This document shows positions 1 through 10,749 of a DNA stretch of 64,000 nucleotides, piece by piece (position 1 is the first letter of the stretch; every line of letters starts with the position of its first letter). This DNA comes from Pseudoips prasinana (lineage: Eukaryota > Arthropoda > Insecta > Lepidoptera > Nolidae): positions 930,001-994,000 of the forward strand of contig OX621243.1 in assembly GCA_951640165.1 (NCBI GenBank). The letters are read 5' to 3'. Both the position numbers and the translations under genes were made by a program. A model generated the notes under the pieces. That model saw only the letters and a program-made list of their open reading frames with translations. It made no database searches and was not told where the DNA came from.

Positions 1-2260
1 GTATGTATCTCAATAGCGCCGTTCACATTAGGTCGGCCCGACAGTTTTACCGGCCCGACAAACGTGTCGTATCCATATTGGCGTATGTATCTCAATAGCG
101 CCGTTCACATTAGGTCGGCCCGACAAACGTGTCGTATCCATATTGGCGTATGTATCTCAATAGCGCCGTTCACATTAGGTCGGCCCGACAAACGTGTCGT
201 ATCCATATTGGCGTATGTATCTCAATAGCGCCGTTCACATTAGGTCGGCCCGACAGTTTTACCGGCCCGACAAACGTGTCGTATCCATATTGGCGTATGT
301 ATCTCAATAGCGCCGTTCACATTAGGTCGGCCCGACAAACGTGTCGTATCCATATTGGCGTATGTATCTCAATAGCGCCGTTCACATTAGGTCGGCCCGA
401 CAGTTTTACCGGCCCGACAAACGTGTCGTATCCATATTGGCGTATGTATCTCAATAGCGCCGTTCACATTAGGTCGGCCCGACAGTTTTACCGGCCCGAC
501 AAACGTGTCGTATCCATATTGGCGTATGTATCTCAATAGCGCCGTTCACATTAGGTCGGCCCGACAGTTTTACCGGCCCGACAAACGTGTCGTATCCATA
601 TTGGCGTATGTATCTCAATAGCGCCGTTCACATTAGGTCGGCCCGACAGTTTTACCGGCCCGACAAACGTGTCGTATCCATATTGGCGTATGTATCTCAA
701 TAGCGCCGTTCACATTAGGTCGGCCCGACAGTTTTACCGGCCCGACAAACGTGTCGTATCCATATTGGCGTATGTATCTCAATAGCGCCGTTCACATTAG
801 GTCGGCCCGACAGTTTTACCGGCCCGACAAACGTGTCGTATCCATATTGGCGTATGTATCTCAATAGCGCCGTTCACATTAGGTCGGCCCGACAGTTTTA
901 CCGGCCCGACAAACGTGTCGTATCCATATTGGCGTATGTATCTCAATAGCGCCGTTCACATTAGGTCGGCCCGACAGTTTTACCGGCCCGACAAACGTGT
1001 CGTATCCATATTGGCGTATGTATCTCAATAGCGCCGTTCACATTAGGTCGGCCCGACAAACGTGTCGTATCCATATTGGCGTATGTATCTCAATAGCGCC
1101 GTTCACATTAGGTCGGCCCGACAGTTTTACCGGCCCGACAAACGTGTCGTATCCATATTGGCGTATGTATCTCAATAGCGCCGTTCACATTAGGTCGGCC
1201 CGACAGTTTTACCGGCCCGACAAACGTGTCGTATCCATATTGGCGTATGTATCTCAATAGCGCCGTTCACATTAGGTCGGCCCGACAGTTTTACCGGCCC
1301 GACAAACGTGTCGTATCAATATTGGCGTATGTATCTCAATAGCGCCGTTCACATTAGGTCGGCCCGACAGTTTTACCGGCCCGACAAACGTGTCGTATCC
1401 ATATTGGCGTATGTATCTCAATAGCGCCGTTCACATTAGGTCGGCCCGACAGTTTTACCGGCCCGACAAACGTGTCGTATCCATATTGGCGTATGTATCT
1501 CAATAGCGCCGTTCACATTAGGTCGGCCCGACAGTTTTACCGGCCCGACAAACGTGTCGTATCCATATTGGCGTATGTATCTCAATAGCGCCGTTCACAT
1601 TAGGTCGGCCCGACAGTTTTACCGGCCCGACAAACGTGTCGTATCCATATTGGCGTATGTATCTCAATAGCGCCGTTCACATTAGGTCGGCCCGACAGTT
1701 TTACCGGCCCGACAAACGTGTCGTATCCATATTGGCGTATGTATCTCAATAGCGCCGTTCACATTAGGTCGGCCCGACAGTTTTACCGGCCCGACAAACG
1801 TGTCGTATCCATATTGGCGTATGTATCTCAATAGCGCCGTTCACATGAGGTCGGCCCGACAGTTTTACCGGCCCGACAAACGTGTCGGATCCATATTGGC
1901 GTATGTATCTCAATAGCGCCGTTCACATTAGGTCGGCCCGACAGTTTTACCGGCCCGACAAACGTGTCGTATCCATATTGGCGTATGTATCTCAATAGCG
2001 CCGTTCACATTAGGTCGGCCCGACAGTTTTACCGGCCCGACAAACGTGTCGTATCCATATTGGCGTATGTATCTCAATAGCGCCGTTCACATTAGGTCGG
2101 CCCGACAGTTTTACCGGCCCGACAAACGTGTCGTATCCATATTGGCGTATGTATCTCAATAGCGCCGTTCACATTAGGTCGGCCCGACAGTTTTACCGGC
2201 CCGACAAACGTGTCGTATCCATATTGGCGTATGTATCTCAATAGCGCCGTTCACATTAGG
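1..2260. repeat. 82-bp tandem array (satellite-like) with 65-bp variants
   Basis: Twenty-eight complete units run head to tail and a partial one follows, counted from the motif gtatgtatctcaatagc at 1, 83, 148 and so on to 2229. Twenty-four units are 82 bp and four (starting at 83, 148, 295 and 1016) are 65 bp. The short form lacks 17 bp lying between two copies of cggcccgaca, so it looks like a deletion between short direct repeats. I see only three substitutions across the array (near 1318, 1847 and 1888). The array continues off the left edge, so its total length is unknown. Open frames through it only reflect the repeat, since 82 is not a multiple of three. Confidence 0.97.
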
Positions 2261-2410
2261 GCGACCCGAGCAAACTGTCGGAGCCGACACTTTTACCGTA
2301 CGTCCAGCCACGATTTCTGCCCGATCGAACACAATATTGGCGTACTAGCAAGTATGGCGCCGTTCACATTTGTCGGCGCAAAGCGGCGGCGACACCCGCC
2401 TGCCATTTCA
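2261..2410. repeat. Diverged unit at the right edge of the tandem array
   Basis: Pieces of the array unit recur here with many changes: gccgacacttttaccg near 2283, aatattggcgta near 2332 and gcgccgttcacattt near 2360. This is the pattern expected at the unhomogenised edge of a satellite. Confidence 0.7.
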
Positions 2411-2429
2411 AGTTTAAAACTAGCAGCAT

Positions 2430-2733
2430 GGTGAAATTTGTTGCATATTTTATGAAATTAAATGAGAGACAAAAATTTTTTATTCTTAAGTTATTATAAA
2501 ACTTTAGCTCGTCACTTCTTAATTCGCCTTTAAAAGTTTGAAAAGTTCCAACTTAATTTCGCTCGTCAATTATTGGATGCCCCCAATATTTCCTTTTTCT
2601 TTTTTTCTGCCTTTTATTTAAATACCACATTACAATAAAAACGTCGTCGTCGTCCATCCTATACGAAAGCAAACTCACAACTGTTTTGTGACGACCCAGG
2701 CCGGGCAGTAAAACGACCGTACCGACAGTTATA
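2430..2733. other. AT-rich spacer between the array and its inverted motif
   Basis: No coding or RNA signal is visible here. If the array and the motif at 2798-2824 belong to one element, this is its interior. Confidence 0.4.
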
Positions 2734-2824
2734 TTCACATTAGGTCGGGTCGGCGGCGTCTAGTGTGAACAGCAACACCCGGCAGTCGGTGAACGGCAAA
2801 CTGTCGGCCCGACCTAATGTGAAC
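2734..2824. repeat. Inverted copies of the array's TTCACATTAGG motif
   Basis: The 27 bases at 2798-2824 are the reverse complement of the array segment starting gttcacattaggtcgg, with one mismatch. A second motif pair, ttcacattagg at 2734 and ctagtgtgaa at 2760, forms a smaller imperfect inverted repeat. The arrangement resembles the terminal or subterminal inverted repeats of a DNA transposon. I cannot assign a superfamily. Confidence 0.7.
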
Positions 2825-3169
2825 CAGCTCTTACGGATCGAGTTTAGTGAACTAAGTACCCGCAGTGTTATCACGACTAAAACTTAAATATTTATAATTA
2901 ATTATTAATATTTAATATTTCTTTCTCATGTATTGAGTTATCTCGGAACTCATAGAACAAAAGTCGTTGCTTATGATGTTAACTACGAGTATCTTATCTT
3001 ATTACGAGTTTATTGTTGTTTTACAAATAACCTTCTATATATCATACATGAATGTCAAAAATATACGTCGGTCGCGTGTATCTGGCACTATACAGCGAGT
3101 CCATACTTACTAATCGTAAAGGCAATGGTCATCTTGCCAGAGTAGTCCGAGCCGCCCAATAAGCCTGCC

Positions 3170-3305
3170 CACCAAAGCACGGAGACGCTCAGAAATTAAA
3201 ACCCTTCGGCGGTCACCCATGCATGGACTGGCCGCGAGCCTAATCGGTTAACCCCGTCGAAAACTTGGGGACCGGTGAGAGCATCTCGCTATAAATGCAT
3301 ACTAA
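3170..3305 (-). repeat. 5S rRNA-derived SINE fragment
   Basis: On the minus strand the segment reads ccatgcatgggtgaccgcc, which matches the 3' half of 5S rRNA (normally ...GGATGGGTGACCGCC...). It is preceded by a diverged counterpart of the 5S internal control region (atgctctcaccggtccccaa). The sequence beyond 5S (ttttaatttctgagcgtctc) recurs in the diverged copy at 21727. It is too diverged to be a functional 5S gene. Confidence 0.6.
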
Positions 3306-4030
3306 TTGCATGAAAAATGTTGTAATACCCACCTGTGACTACCGCTTATATTCCATTTACGCTAAGCCTTCTTATTCTTAAATACTCTTTTCTATATATA
3401 TGGCCTTTGCGTCCGTTACAGACGATTTACGGCGCATTGTCTGAGAGATATTTCTTTTGGTGGCTAAACAAACACCAATACGAAAAAAAACTTTTTTCTA
3501 TGCTTTTTTAAGAGAATTGAAATCACAAAAATACAAATCACACATACTTAAGTACCAATTTCAATTCCAAAGAAAACAAAGCACATTTTCAAAGAGTTTT
3601 CATTAAATTTATTTTGTTAAACTTATATCTGATCATCACTGTTCAGATTGTTTGGGTACCATAGTAGTAAGGACATCAATTAGTAAAGATCTTTCACTCT
3701 AAATTGATACGCCACTTATTTCTAACAAACGATAGATAGATATTGTTAACGGACAAAAAATTGCGACGTAATCTTGTGTAACTAGCGAACAAATGAAATG
3801 AAATGAAATAATTTTATTGTGGTACAAACAAACAATAATTTATAAATATTGTCTATGGAATATAAAGATCTTTTGATGAGAACGTTTTCACTTTTGTTTT
3901 AAATTCCATGTGGTATAGTGTGTTTTTGAGTTGTATTGGAAGCTTATATTAAATATTCTTACAGCACCTTTTATAATAATATAATCTTATTAACAAATAA
4001 GATCGAGATGTAGTTTTAATATGTTTATAA
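3300..4030. other. Gene-less AT-rich stretch with a LINE-like tail
   Basis: No credible coding frame. At 3793-3825 a (GAAAT)n run followed by aattttattgtgg resembles the 3' end of a non-LTR retrotransposon read on the minus strand. Nothing else is recognised. Confidence 0.45.
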
Positions 4031-4329
4031 ACAATTGGTTAGTGATAAGTGTATCGCATGCATAGATAGAATGTATATCCCGTAGCTCTAGTACACATTG
4101 CTTATGTACCATATCTGTATGTTACTATTCAAGTAACATACAGATATGGTACATAAGCAATGTGTACTAGAGCTACTATTCAAGTAACATACAGATATGG
4201 TACATAAGCAATGTGTACTAGAGCTACTATTCAAGTAACATACAGATATGGTACATAAGCAATGTGTACTAGAGCTACGGGATATACATTCTATCTATGC
4301 ATGCGATACACTTATCACTAACCATTGTA
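4031..4329. mobile_element. Fold-back element with an internal 51-bp triplication
   Basis: The arms at about 4031-4126 and 4235-4329 are near-perfect reverse complements of roughly 95 bp, differing by one indel near the outer end. Between and overlapping them, a 51-bp unit beginning caagtaacatacag starts at 4130, 4181 and 4232. The outer arm therefore contains the last unit, and the earlier ones sit in the loop. This fits a fold-back MITE whose loop later expanded in tandem. It has no coding capacity. Confidence 0.85.
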
Positions 4330-4404
4330 ATTCTTCAAAATTTTTGTCTTTTATAACATTATTCGCAATGCTGAGCATAAATCTAATCATAAATGGGAGA
4401 TGAC

Positions 4405-4490
4405 AAATTGAATAGTCCGGCAGGTCTCGAACCAGCACCCTCTACCAATCCGGGGTAGGCGCTAGCTACACTGACAGATGAAATTCATGA
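4405..4490 (-). repeat. Possible tRNA-derived SINE fragment
   Basis: The reverse complement contains gctggttcgagacctgcc, a fair match to a pol III B box. The flanking sequence matches none of the better preserved families in this window, so this is weak. Confidence 0.3.
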
Positions 4491-4499
4491 TTCCCTTGC

Positions 4500-7400
4500 T
4501 AACGTGCTTCTTTCTTTCGCCATCGGGTGGGAATGGGTCCCAGTCCGAGTTGTCAATAACGGTAACCGTATCGTGTCCTTCATAGCACGGGAACGTTGAA
4601 AAATGAAACCACTTTAGGTGTTCCATCTATGAACTAACCGTCTACCTATGTGCTTTACCGGACTTTATCCTCGCCGGACCATCAACTCCCTTACGGTCCA
4701 GCCAGTGTAACTGCAATGCTCCTAGTAATTTAATCGGATTGTAAACTTTGTTAAAACTGAAACCGCTTTCGACTGTAGTAAGAGGAATCTTTTCTTGTAT
4801 GGTACGTCTGGTGCGAATGTCACATGGTACCCTTTGCCGGATAATTAATATTAGTCGGTAGTTACTTCATATATTACGATTATACATAATACGTCATGTA
4901 ATACGTAATAAACATAATACATAGTTTGGTTTATTTGTGTACATGGTTTTAAGTGATAAGTGTTCGCCGTCAAAATTGTTGCTCAGAATCGTAAATAGAT
5001 CACAAAAAATAATTTGATATTTTGCAAAAATATAGGGGGCCCACATAGGTATGCATGCCCCCCTTTTTCAGACGATAGCCGCGATTTTTATTTCTGGATT
5101 GCTCTAGCACGGGCATTAACAACAAGTTACTTTAATTAAAAATGTTGCCCAAATTATACTTATATGTTATGTTATGTGTCATTGTTAGGAAGTTCAATTG
5201 GAAAAGACTACACAAAATAAAACATGTTTGTTGGTTTTGGCAAGGCATGATTTTCGGTAAACATATTTTTATTGTTATTATGATCTAATAACGATTCTGA
5301 ACAACCTATTTGGAAAGCCACTAACACTATTTTTCATTACTATAATATTTTATATTGTAGTATACATACCTATTTAAAATTAATAATAACACATCATCAG
5401 TTTCAAGTTTATATTTCGTGATAGCATTTTAATAAGAAATGCAGTCGAAGAACATAATTTGGGAGCTGACCAAGGTCGATTAGATATATCCTAGATTGTT
5501 GTTTAAGTCTTTATTTCAAAGGTGTCCTCAGTCGGGTTCAAACTGAGAACACATTTGACTAAGGTTCGTGGTACATTTACACAAGTTATTAACTGTATTC
5601 ATTTTTTTTTATTGCCTGTAAATTTAATTTCGTCTGACATGGAAGAAATGTCTGTTTACGCACTATTTGAAATTGTGTTCCAGAAATGATTGAATATTTG
5701 AAATGGGTATCCAATGTTGTTGCCCCACTGTATGCAGTTGTTGCTCAGATGCATTGTGAGAGAGGGGGGGGGCGTAGCTTGGCAGATGATTTCCAAGGAC
5801 CTCGTACAGAGTTTTTCATAAACATTTTCGGGACGGAAGTTTTACAGTCTTAAGTACATAAAAATGATTCTTACATTAATTTGTTGTATATGACTGTAAT
5901 CCAGTTTTGTATTGGCACCTAGGAATTATGTGACATTCTGTGTAGTTGTAGATTTTGTTGACTTATGATATGTATATTGATATTGTGTAATTGTTGTTAT
6001 ATACTTACACCTATTTGTTGTAGTTTTTGTATATAGATTATTTCAGCGGAGTGAACCAATTTGTTTGTCGCTGTAAATTCACATCTGTATGTATTTGTTA
6101 CACCTAAGGGCACAAAAATATCCCAAACATAGAAATAGTCCTAATATCAGCCATTGAAAATGCAGTTTATTGGTCCGACTTGTCTGTGTACACAATATAG
6201 TTATTCAAGTAATAGCTAGTTGGAGTTTGTTAATCTATGAATGTTCCATCTGTACTAAATTACTGAGTCTTTTTAGGGCAATAATCGACTAAATTGTAAG
6301 TCAAAACCCAAAACGGTTTTACTTATAATTTCAAGTATTGATTAGTGCTTAAATAAAACTTTGAATACTTATACTTTCAATTGCAAGTCGGCTATAATAT
6401 CGGATCTATGTCGATCCGCAGCCTGCCGCCACACGGGACGCGGCGTGTGGCGTGTTTGGGATCTACTTATTTAGATTATTCTTTAAGAAAAAATAATACA
6501 TATTACATATTACGGTACATTTATTTTTGTCGTTAATTGATTAATGAGATGCAACGTTATATGCTGTGGTTTTCTGTAACTATTGTTATTACCTTGCGCT
6601 TGATTTTAGTATCGGTTCATTTTTACAATTTGGCTAACTAAAGCTAGATGCCGAATAAATTTCGGAGTTCTTTTACCATGTAAAGTGACTATGATTGACC
6701 ACCATAAGTAATAATCAAGGAATATCGTACTAATCTATTAAACGTGCTACTTAGCCGGAGAAACCCCGTCGAAACAAAACTAAAACTGGAAATTTTGTTT
6801 TAACTTTAATGTTTAACACATCGTCGTGAAATAAAAAAGCTGAGCAATATTAATTAAATTAGTGTCTCGTTAAAGCTAGATTGAGACTGGCCCCTCGTGT
6901 TACGTACCTTGCAGAAGTCAAGCGAAAACGAAATTATTGCAATAATTGCTCTTCAATTACAAATTCGCATTACGTTCCTGATGTCGCACGAATTTGTGAT
7001 TCAAATTCAGTTATTGTGAAATAAATCCTATCGCTCGGAAATTATATACTGTATATTAATAAGATATTTATCTTTATTGAAGTACATGCGCTCGCGGAGC
7101 TCGTGCGTACAATTTGTTATAATGTTAAGTGCGGTTGTAATAAATAGAATAATCTGTAAATATAGTCTGTAAGCAGTAGTCATTCATTTACAAAGTAATG
7201 TTAGTTCTTACAATCATTGGTTTGTCATCGTTACAAGTGCATTTAAAATTTGAATACTTGTTTCTCAATCTTAGAAATGCGGTTGCCGAGTGCTGGCCGC
7301 GTAGCAGTATGGTCATAGCGTATCTCGTGCGGCCGACCAATGAGCGGACACGACTATACTATCGCGACATTCTAAAGGCAATTAATTATCTTCAATTTCT

Positions 7401-7670
7401 TTGGACAAATACATACTTATGTTAACACTGCTATGCTGTCGGGGCCCGGGTATTAAAATCATATAGCATTTTATACTTACTTGAAACAAGTTCCGTTTAC
7501 GATGTTTCGAAACAAATGTTTAGCTATATTTAAATAAGCATCATATTAAATAATAACAAGAGGAGATATATAAAAGAGTACAAAATGTGTAGTAATGTGT
7601 AGTAGTTGAGAATTGAAAACTGACAGAAGAATATCAATAAATATGATACATATGCATACCTAATATTGTT
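4500..7670. other. Long gene-less stretch; possible 3' UTR in its right part
   Basis: No coding frame is supported. From about 5590 rightwards the plus strand is T/G-rich with long low-complexity tracts and many short TGTA motifs, as in insect 3' UTRs. A GC patch at 6420-6455 contains a small imperfect hairpin (cgccacacg / cgtgtggcg). Otherwise I see nothing definable. Confidence 0.35.
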
Positions 7671-7673
7671 GAT

Positions 7674-7917
7674 ATAATAATAATGTTCTTGGAAATTATT
7701 CACACACGGCCGTCTGATCCCAAACTAAGCAGAGTTCTATGGAAGTCAGATAACTGATATACTATTTTTTTTGTAAAAACATACTTATATAAATAATTTA
7801 CACCCAGACTCAGGGCACAAAGACATGTTCATGCACACAAATATCTGTCCCGGGTGGGAATCGAACCCACGACCTGCAGCTTGAAAGGCAGCGTATCTAC
7901 CACGCCAACAGCCCGTC
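7674..7917 (-). mobile_element. tRNA-derived SINE, family 2
   Basis: Read on the minus strand it begins with a tRNA-like head (ttggcgtggtagatacgctg), then a B box (gtgggttcgattcccaccc), then a body with ctgagtctgggtgtaa, and ends ...aataattattatta-like. The same layout recurs at 25912, 58660 and 59010. Such SINEs are copied by a partner LINE and transcribed from the internal A and B boxes. Confidence 0.8.
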
Positions 7918-7966
7918 ACCCGTGATATGCTATATAGAAATAAGTTAAATTAATAAATAGAAATAT

Positions 7967-8037
7967 CTTGGGGCATCTAGCACTGCCACCTGATCCCAAA
8001 CTAGGCAGAGCCTGCACCATAACAACCAGATAGCGAA
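7967..8037 (-). repeat. SINE family 2, tail-only fragment
   Basis: cttggggcatctagcactgc and gatcccaaactaggcagagc match the tail region of the family 2 relative at 56781. The head is absent, so this is a truncated copy lying beside the fuller one at 7674. Confidence 0.6.
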
Positions 8038-8061
8038 TTATTTAGGCATTCCTATTATTTC

Positions 8062-8245
8062 ACCGGTCACCGTACCTAGTTGGTAGTGCTCCTGCCTACG
8101 AAGCTGGTGGTCCTGGGTTCGAATCCCGGTAAGTGCAAATATTTGTGTAATGAGCACGAATATTTGTTTCTGAGTCATGGATGTTTTCTATGTATATAAG
8201 TATTTATCTATCTATATAAGTATGCATATCATCGCCTGCTACTAT
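8062..8245 (+). mobile_element. tRNA-derived SINE, family 1 (3' truncated)
   Basis: It begins with accggtcaccgtacctagtt (A-box region), then the B box tgggttcgaatcccggtaag, then the family body gcacgaatatttgtttctga and agtatttatctatctatata. It stops matching near 8245, before the tail seen in the copies at 25101 and 33965. Confidence 0.85.
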
Positions 8246-8249
8246 ATTT

Positions 8250-9190
8250 ATGTCACATAGGAAACGTTCAAATAAGTATAGTTACAGAAGTCATGTACAA
8301 AAGCGAACTTTACTCATTGATGAGATGCAGAGTTGTAGGGGCGCGGGCAGAACTGTGTGCATACAGAGATACATTATCATATATCATATATGTTTATGTG
8401 CTGATTTGTTTTTATTTTTATTAAGTACTTGGATATTTTGATATGCTGATAGCATTATTTGACGCAAAGTGACAATGTGTGGCAATGTTATTGTACTGAT
8501 ATGAATTGACTTATTATTACTACACACTTTTGTTATGTATTCTCACTTTGAACGATCTGTGAAGAGCGGGGCCTCCTATCACAAGTATTTAATATACTTA
8601 AAAGGAGACCCCTATGTAAGATAAATTGTAGTAGTATAAGATACTGAAATAGACTATTTTTTTATTACTATTGTAAATATATTATTACCTACAAACATTC
8701 TATTCGGAACTTGGCCAAGTATAGTATTTTTTGTGACCCCTAAAACATGGTCCTGTGTAGATTGGTACAGGATAGTGGGAGACACAAAATGTTATTATGA
8801 TTAGGAAACTGTGTGGGATTGAGAAACAATAATTCAAAGTTCACTTAAACCTTATCTGTCAATCTATTATAATAATTCATGATTTTTTCTTTGTTATTTG
8901 GAATAAAAATGTTGTGTTTTATATATGTTGAGATTTTATTTTGCAATAACCTCCTTTATTCTTAAAAAGTACCTTTTACATGATATTAAGGCTTCTTATT
9001 AGGCAGGTGCATGCATCTGAGTCCAAGTAAACGTTTCCTCAAGGAGTCACTACGATTAAAAAATTAAGATACAGGGAAGAGGAGAACATCTATACTGAGT
9101 ATGAAGTGAGTACATGTTTGGCCTCGTTGCCATGTTCGGCTCAACCACATATAACTTGATCAAGGGCTTAAAGACTTCAGCAGCACTCCG
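8250..9190. other. Gene-less stretch with a candidate poly(A) signal
   Basis: An AATAAA hexamer lies at 8902-8907 on the plus strand, followed by a GT/T-rich tract (gttgtgttttatatatgttg) as expected downstream of a cleavage site. No upstream coding exon is visible in this window, so the signal may be fortuitous. Confidence 0.3.
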
Positions 9191-9204
9191 GCGTCAGGAA
9201 GTTG

Positions 9205-9400
9205 GCGGCGTTATACACCCATGCATCGAAAAGAACGCAAAGCCATCTTTATTGCGCCCGATCTCTCACTAGCCGGATCAGAAATCGGTCCCACAGGATT
9301 ATGATATTGGAGTGCATCGTTTTTTGTTTACACACTTCTGCACCGTTATATGGCCTACGTAGCTGGCAATTCTCTGTTAATATGGCCGCCATATCGGCCA
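9205..9400. repeat. Possible dispersed repeat of unknown class
   Basis: Phrases such as ggtcccacaggattatgata, ggcctacgtagctggcaatt and ggccgccatatcggccagga resemble a motif cluster I associate with repeated DNA in moth genomes. I cannot name the class, and no second copy in this window confirms it. The open frame across it (9202-9444) has no recognisable protein features. Confidence 0.3.
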
Positions 9401-9459
9401 GGAGCACTGTTTATTTAGTGTTCTGCTTTTATATGACGTCATGATGTGGGAAGATTGAA

Positions 9460-10350
9460 AACCATTGGAGTAGTTCAGCTGACGCGGACTATAATATTAC
9501 CAGTCTGCAAAAATATTAAACTAGGTTTGCAAATTCAAGGGCAAATTATTCCTGAAATACCTAAATGTTTTTATATATAGGTATTTAGTACTCTTAAATT
9601 GGCACTATCTATACATTTATTTAAATACATCTTACTATCAGAATTAGCTTTTATCAGATTAAAAGCAAAACAAAATGCATTATCAGTTCAAAACAAATAT
9701 AATAACATTGTGTTTACACACCTTTAAAAACAAAGTCCGTCATTTGAATTTGGCGGGCGTGTAGTGTGTGAGCGAGACGGCGCTAGTTCGGGCGCGGCGT
9801 CGCAGGTAACAGACATGGCGTCGCGCTATTCATTATGGCAACCGATGTAAATTGTACTGAAAGTATAGTATGGATAAGACCGGATTAACCTTTTTTGTCA
9901 TAGCGTTAACAGATATCCTAGGGGGGCTTGCATTGCTTCGCCTGACAATAGAGTTAATCGAGTGCTCTAGCCATCCAAACTACAAAAACCTAAAAAATGT
10001 ACCCCCGCGCCATACAGGGTTGTATACATAGGCACTAGCTGGTAGATGCATGAATAATCGACCCGTTTCAGGGCCTTTTTACGCAAAGACGCGTAGCCAC
10101 ATTTATCAATAAATGGAATGTGCGAAATGTGTTAATTGTAAAGAGTCATTCATGAATAGGATAAAAAGCAATGAAAGCCGTTTCAAACATGGAAAGCATA
10201 TAATATGTTTATTTCCGGTACATAACAGCAACTTATGTAGTCATTAAGTCTTTACTAAATGGATCCTTGACCCAGATATCATCATCACTTATTATATGGT
10301 ACTCTAATACCAAGAATTTGGACGTTTCTTTTATTTTTAGTTAATCTACC
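9460..10350. other. Gene-less stretch with a small GC-rich patch
   Basis: The patch at 9755-9830 is CpG-rich and contains cgtcgcaggtaacagacatg, a plausible exon/intron donor (CAG|GTAA). No open frame supports coding, so at most it could be an untranslated exon. Confidence 0.25.
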
Positions 10351-10352
10351 TA

Positions 10353-10420
10353 TACTAATATTATAAAGAGGAAAGATTTGTATGTAAGTATATTTCTAAC
10401 GAATTGGGTGAAAAAGTACC
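10353..10420 (+). repeat. 5' fragment of a Helitron-like element
   Basis: tatactaatattataaagag matches the start of the elements at 26045 and 58314. The match decays within about 70 bp and no CTAG end is present. Confidence 0.4.
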
Positions 10421-10604
10421 TACTGACTGATTTAAAAAATCTTTCACCATTTGAATGCTTCATTATTACTGATTAATAATATATGCTATTTTAACTGTAA
10501 GAAAAGAATAAGGATCCCTTTTTAAACTTCAATAATGTTCCCCAACGTGTAAAAAAATGCCTATAAAATATCTTTCATCGCATGCACTGCGCAAACTATT
10601 GATG

Positions 10605-10745
10605 ACAGAACATAAAATGAAATAATGAAATTTATTCAGCACTTGGGTATTTACATACACTTGCACTTGTCAAGCTCACAATGTATTACATTAAAGCAAC
10701 AAAATATTTTGAATTAGTCCGTCCGTGTGGTCGGTTTCACTGTGA
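10605..10745 (-). repeat. Dispersed repeat B (LINE-like 3' end)
   Basis: It contains aaatttattcagcacttggg, then tttacatacacttgcacttg, and farther out gtccgtccgtgtggtcggtt. The same blocks in reverse orientation lie at 32590-32755. The short (ATTTC)n-type tail suggests the 3' end of a non-LTR element; this is inferred from structure only. Confidence 0.6.
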
Positions 10746-10749
10746 ATGT

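Noticed and set aside
129..1260. Long open frames with repeated peptides in the tandem array
   Set aside because: They simply translate the 82/65-bp repeat; frame is kept only by the mix of unit lengths, and no gene context exists.
1..2260. CRISPR-like array
   Set aside because: Units are contiguous and identical with no unique spacers, and the genome is clearly eukaryotic.
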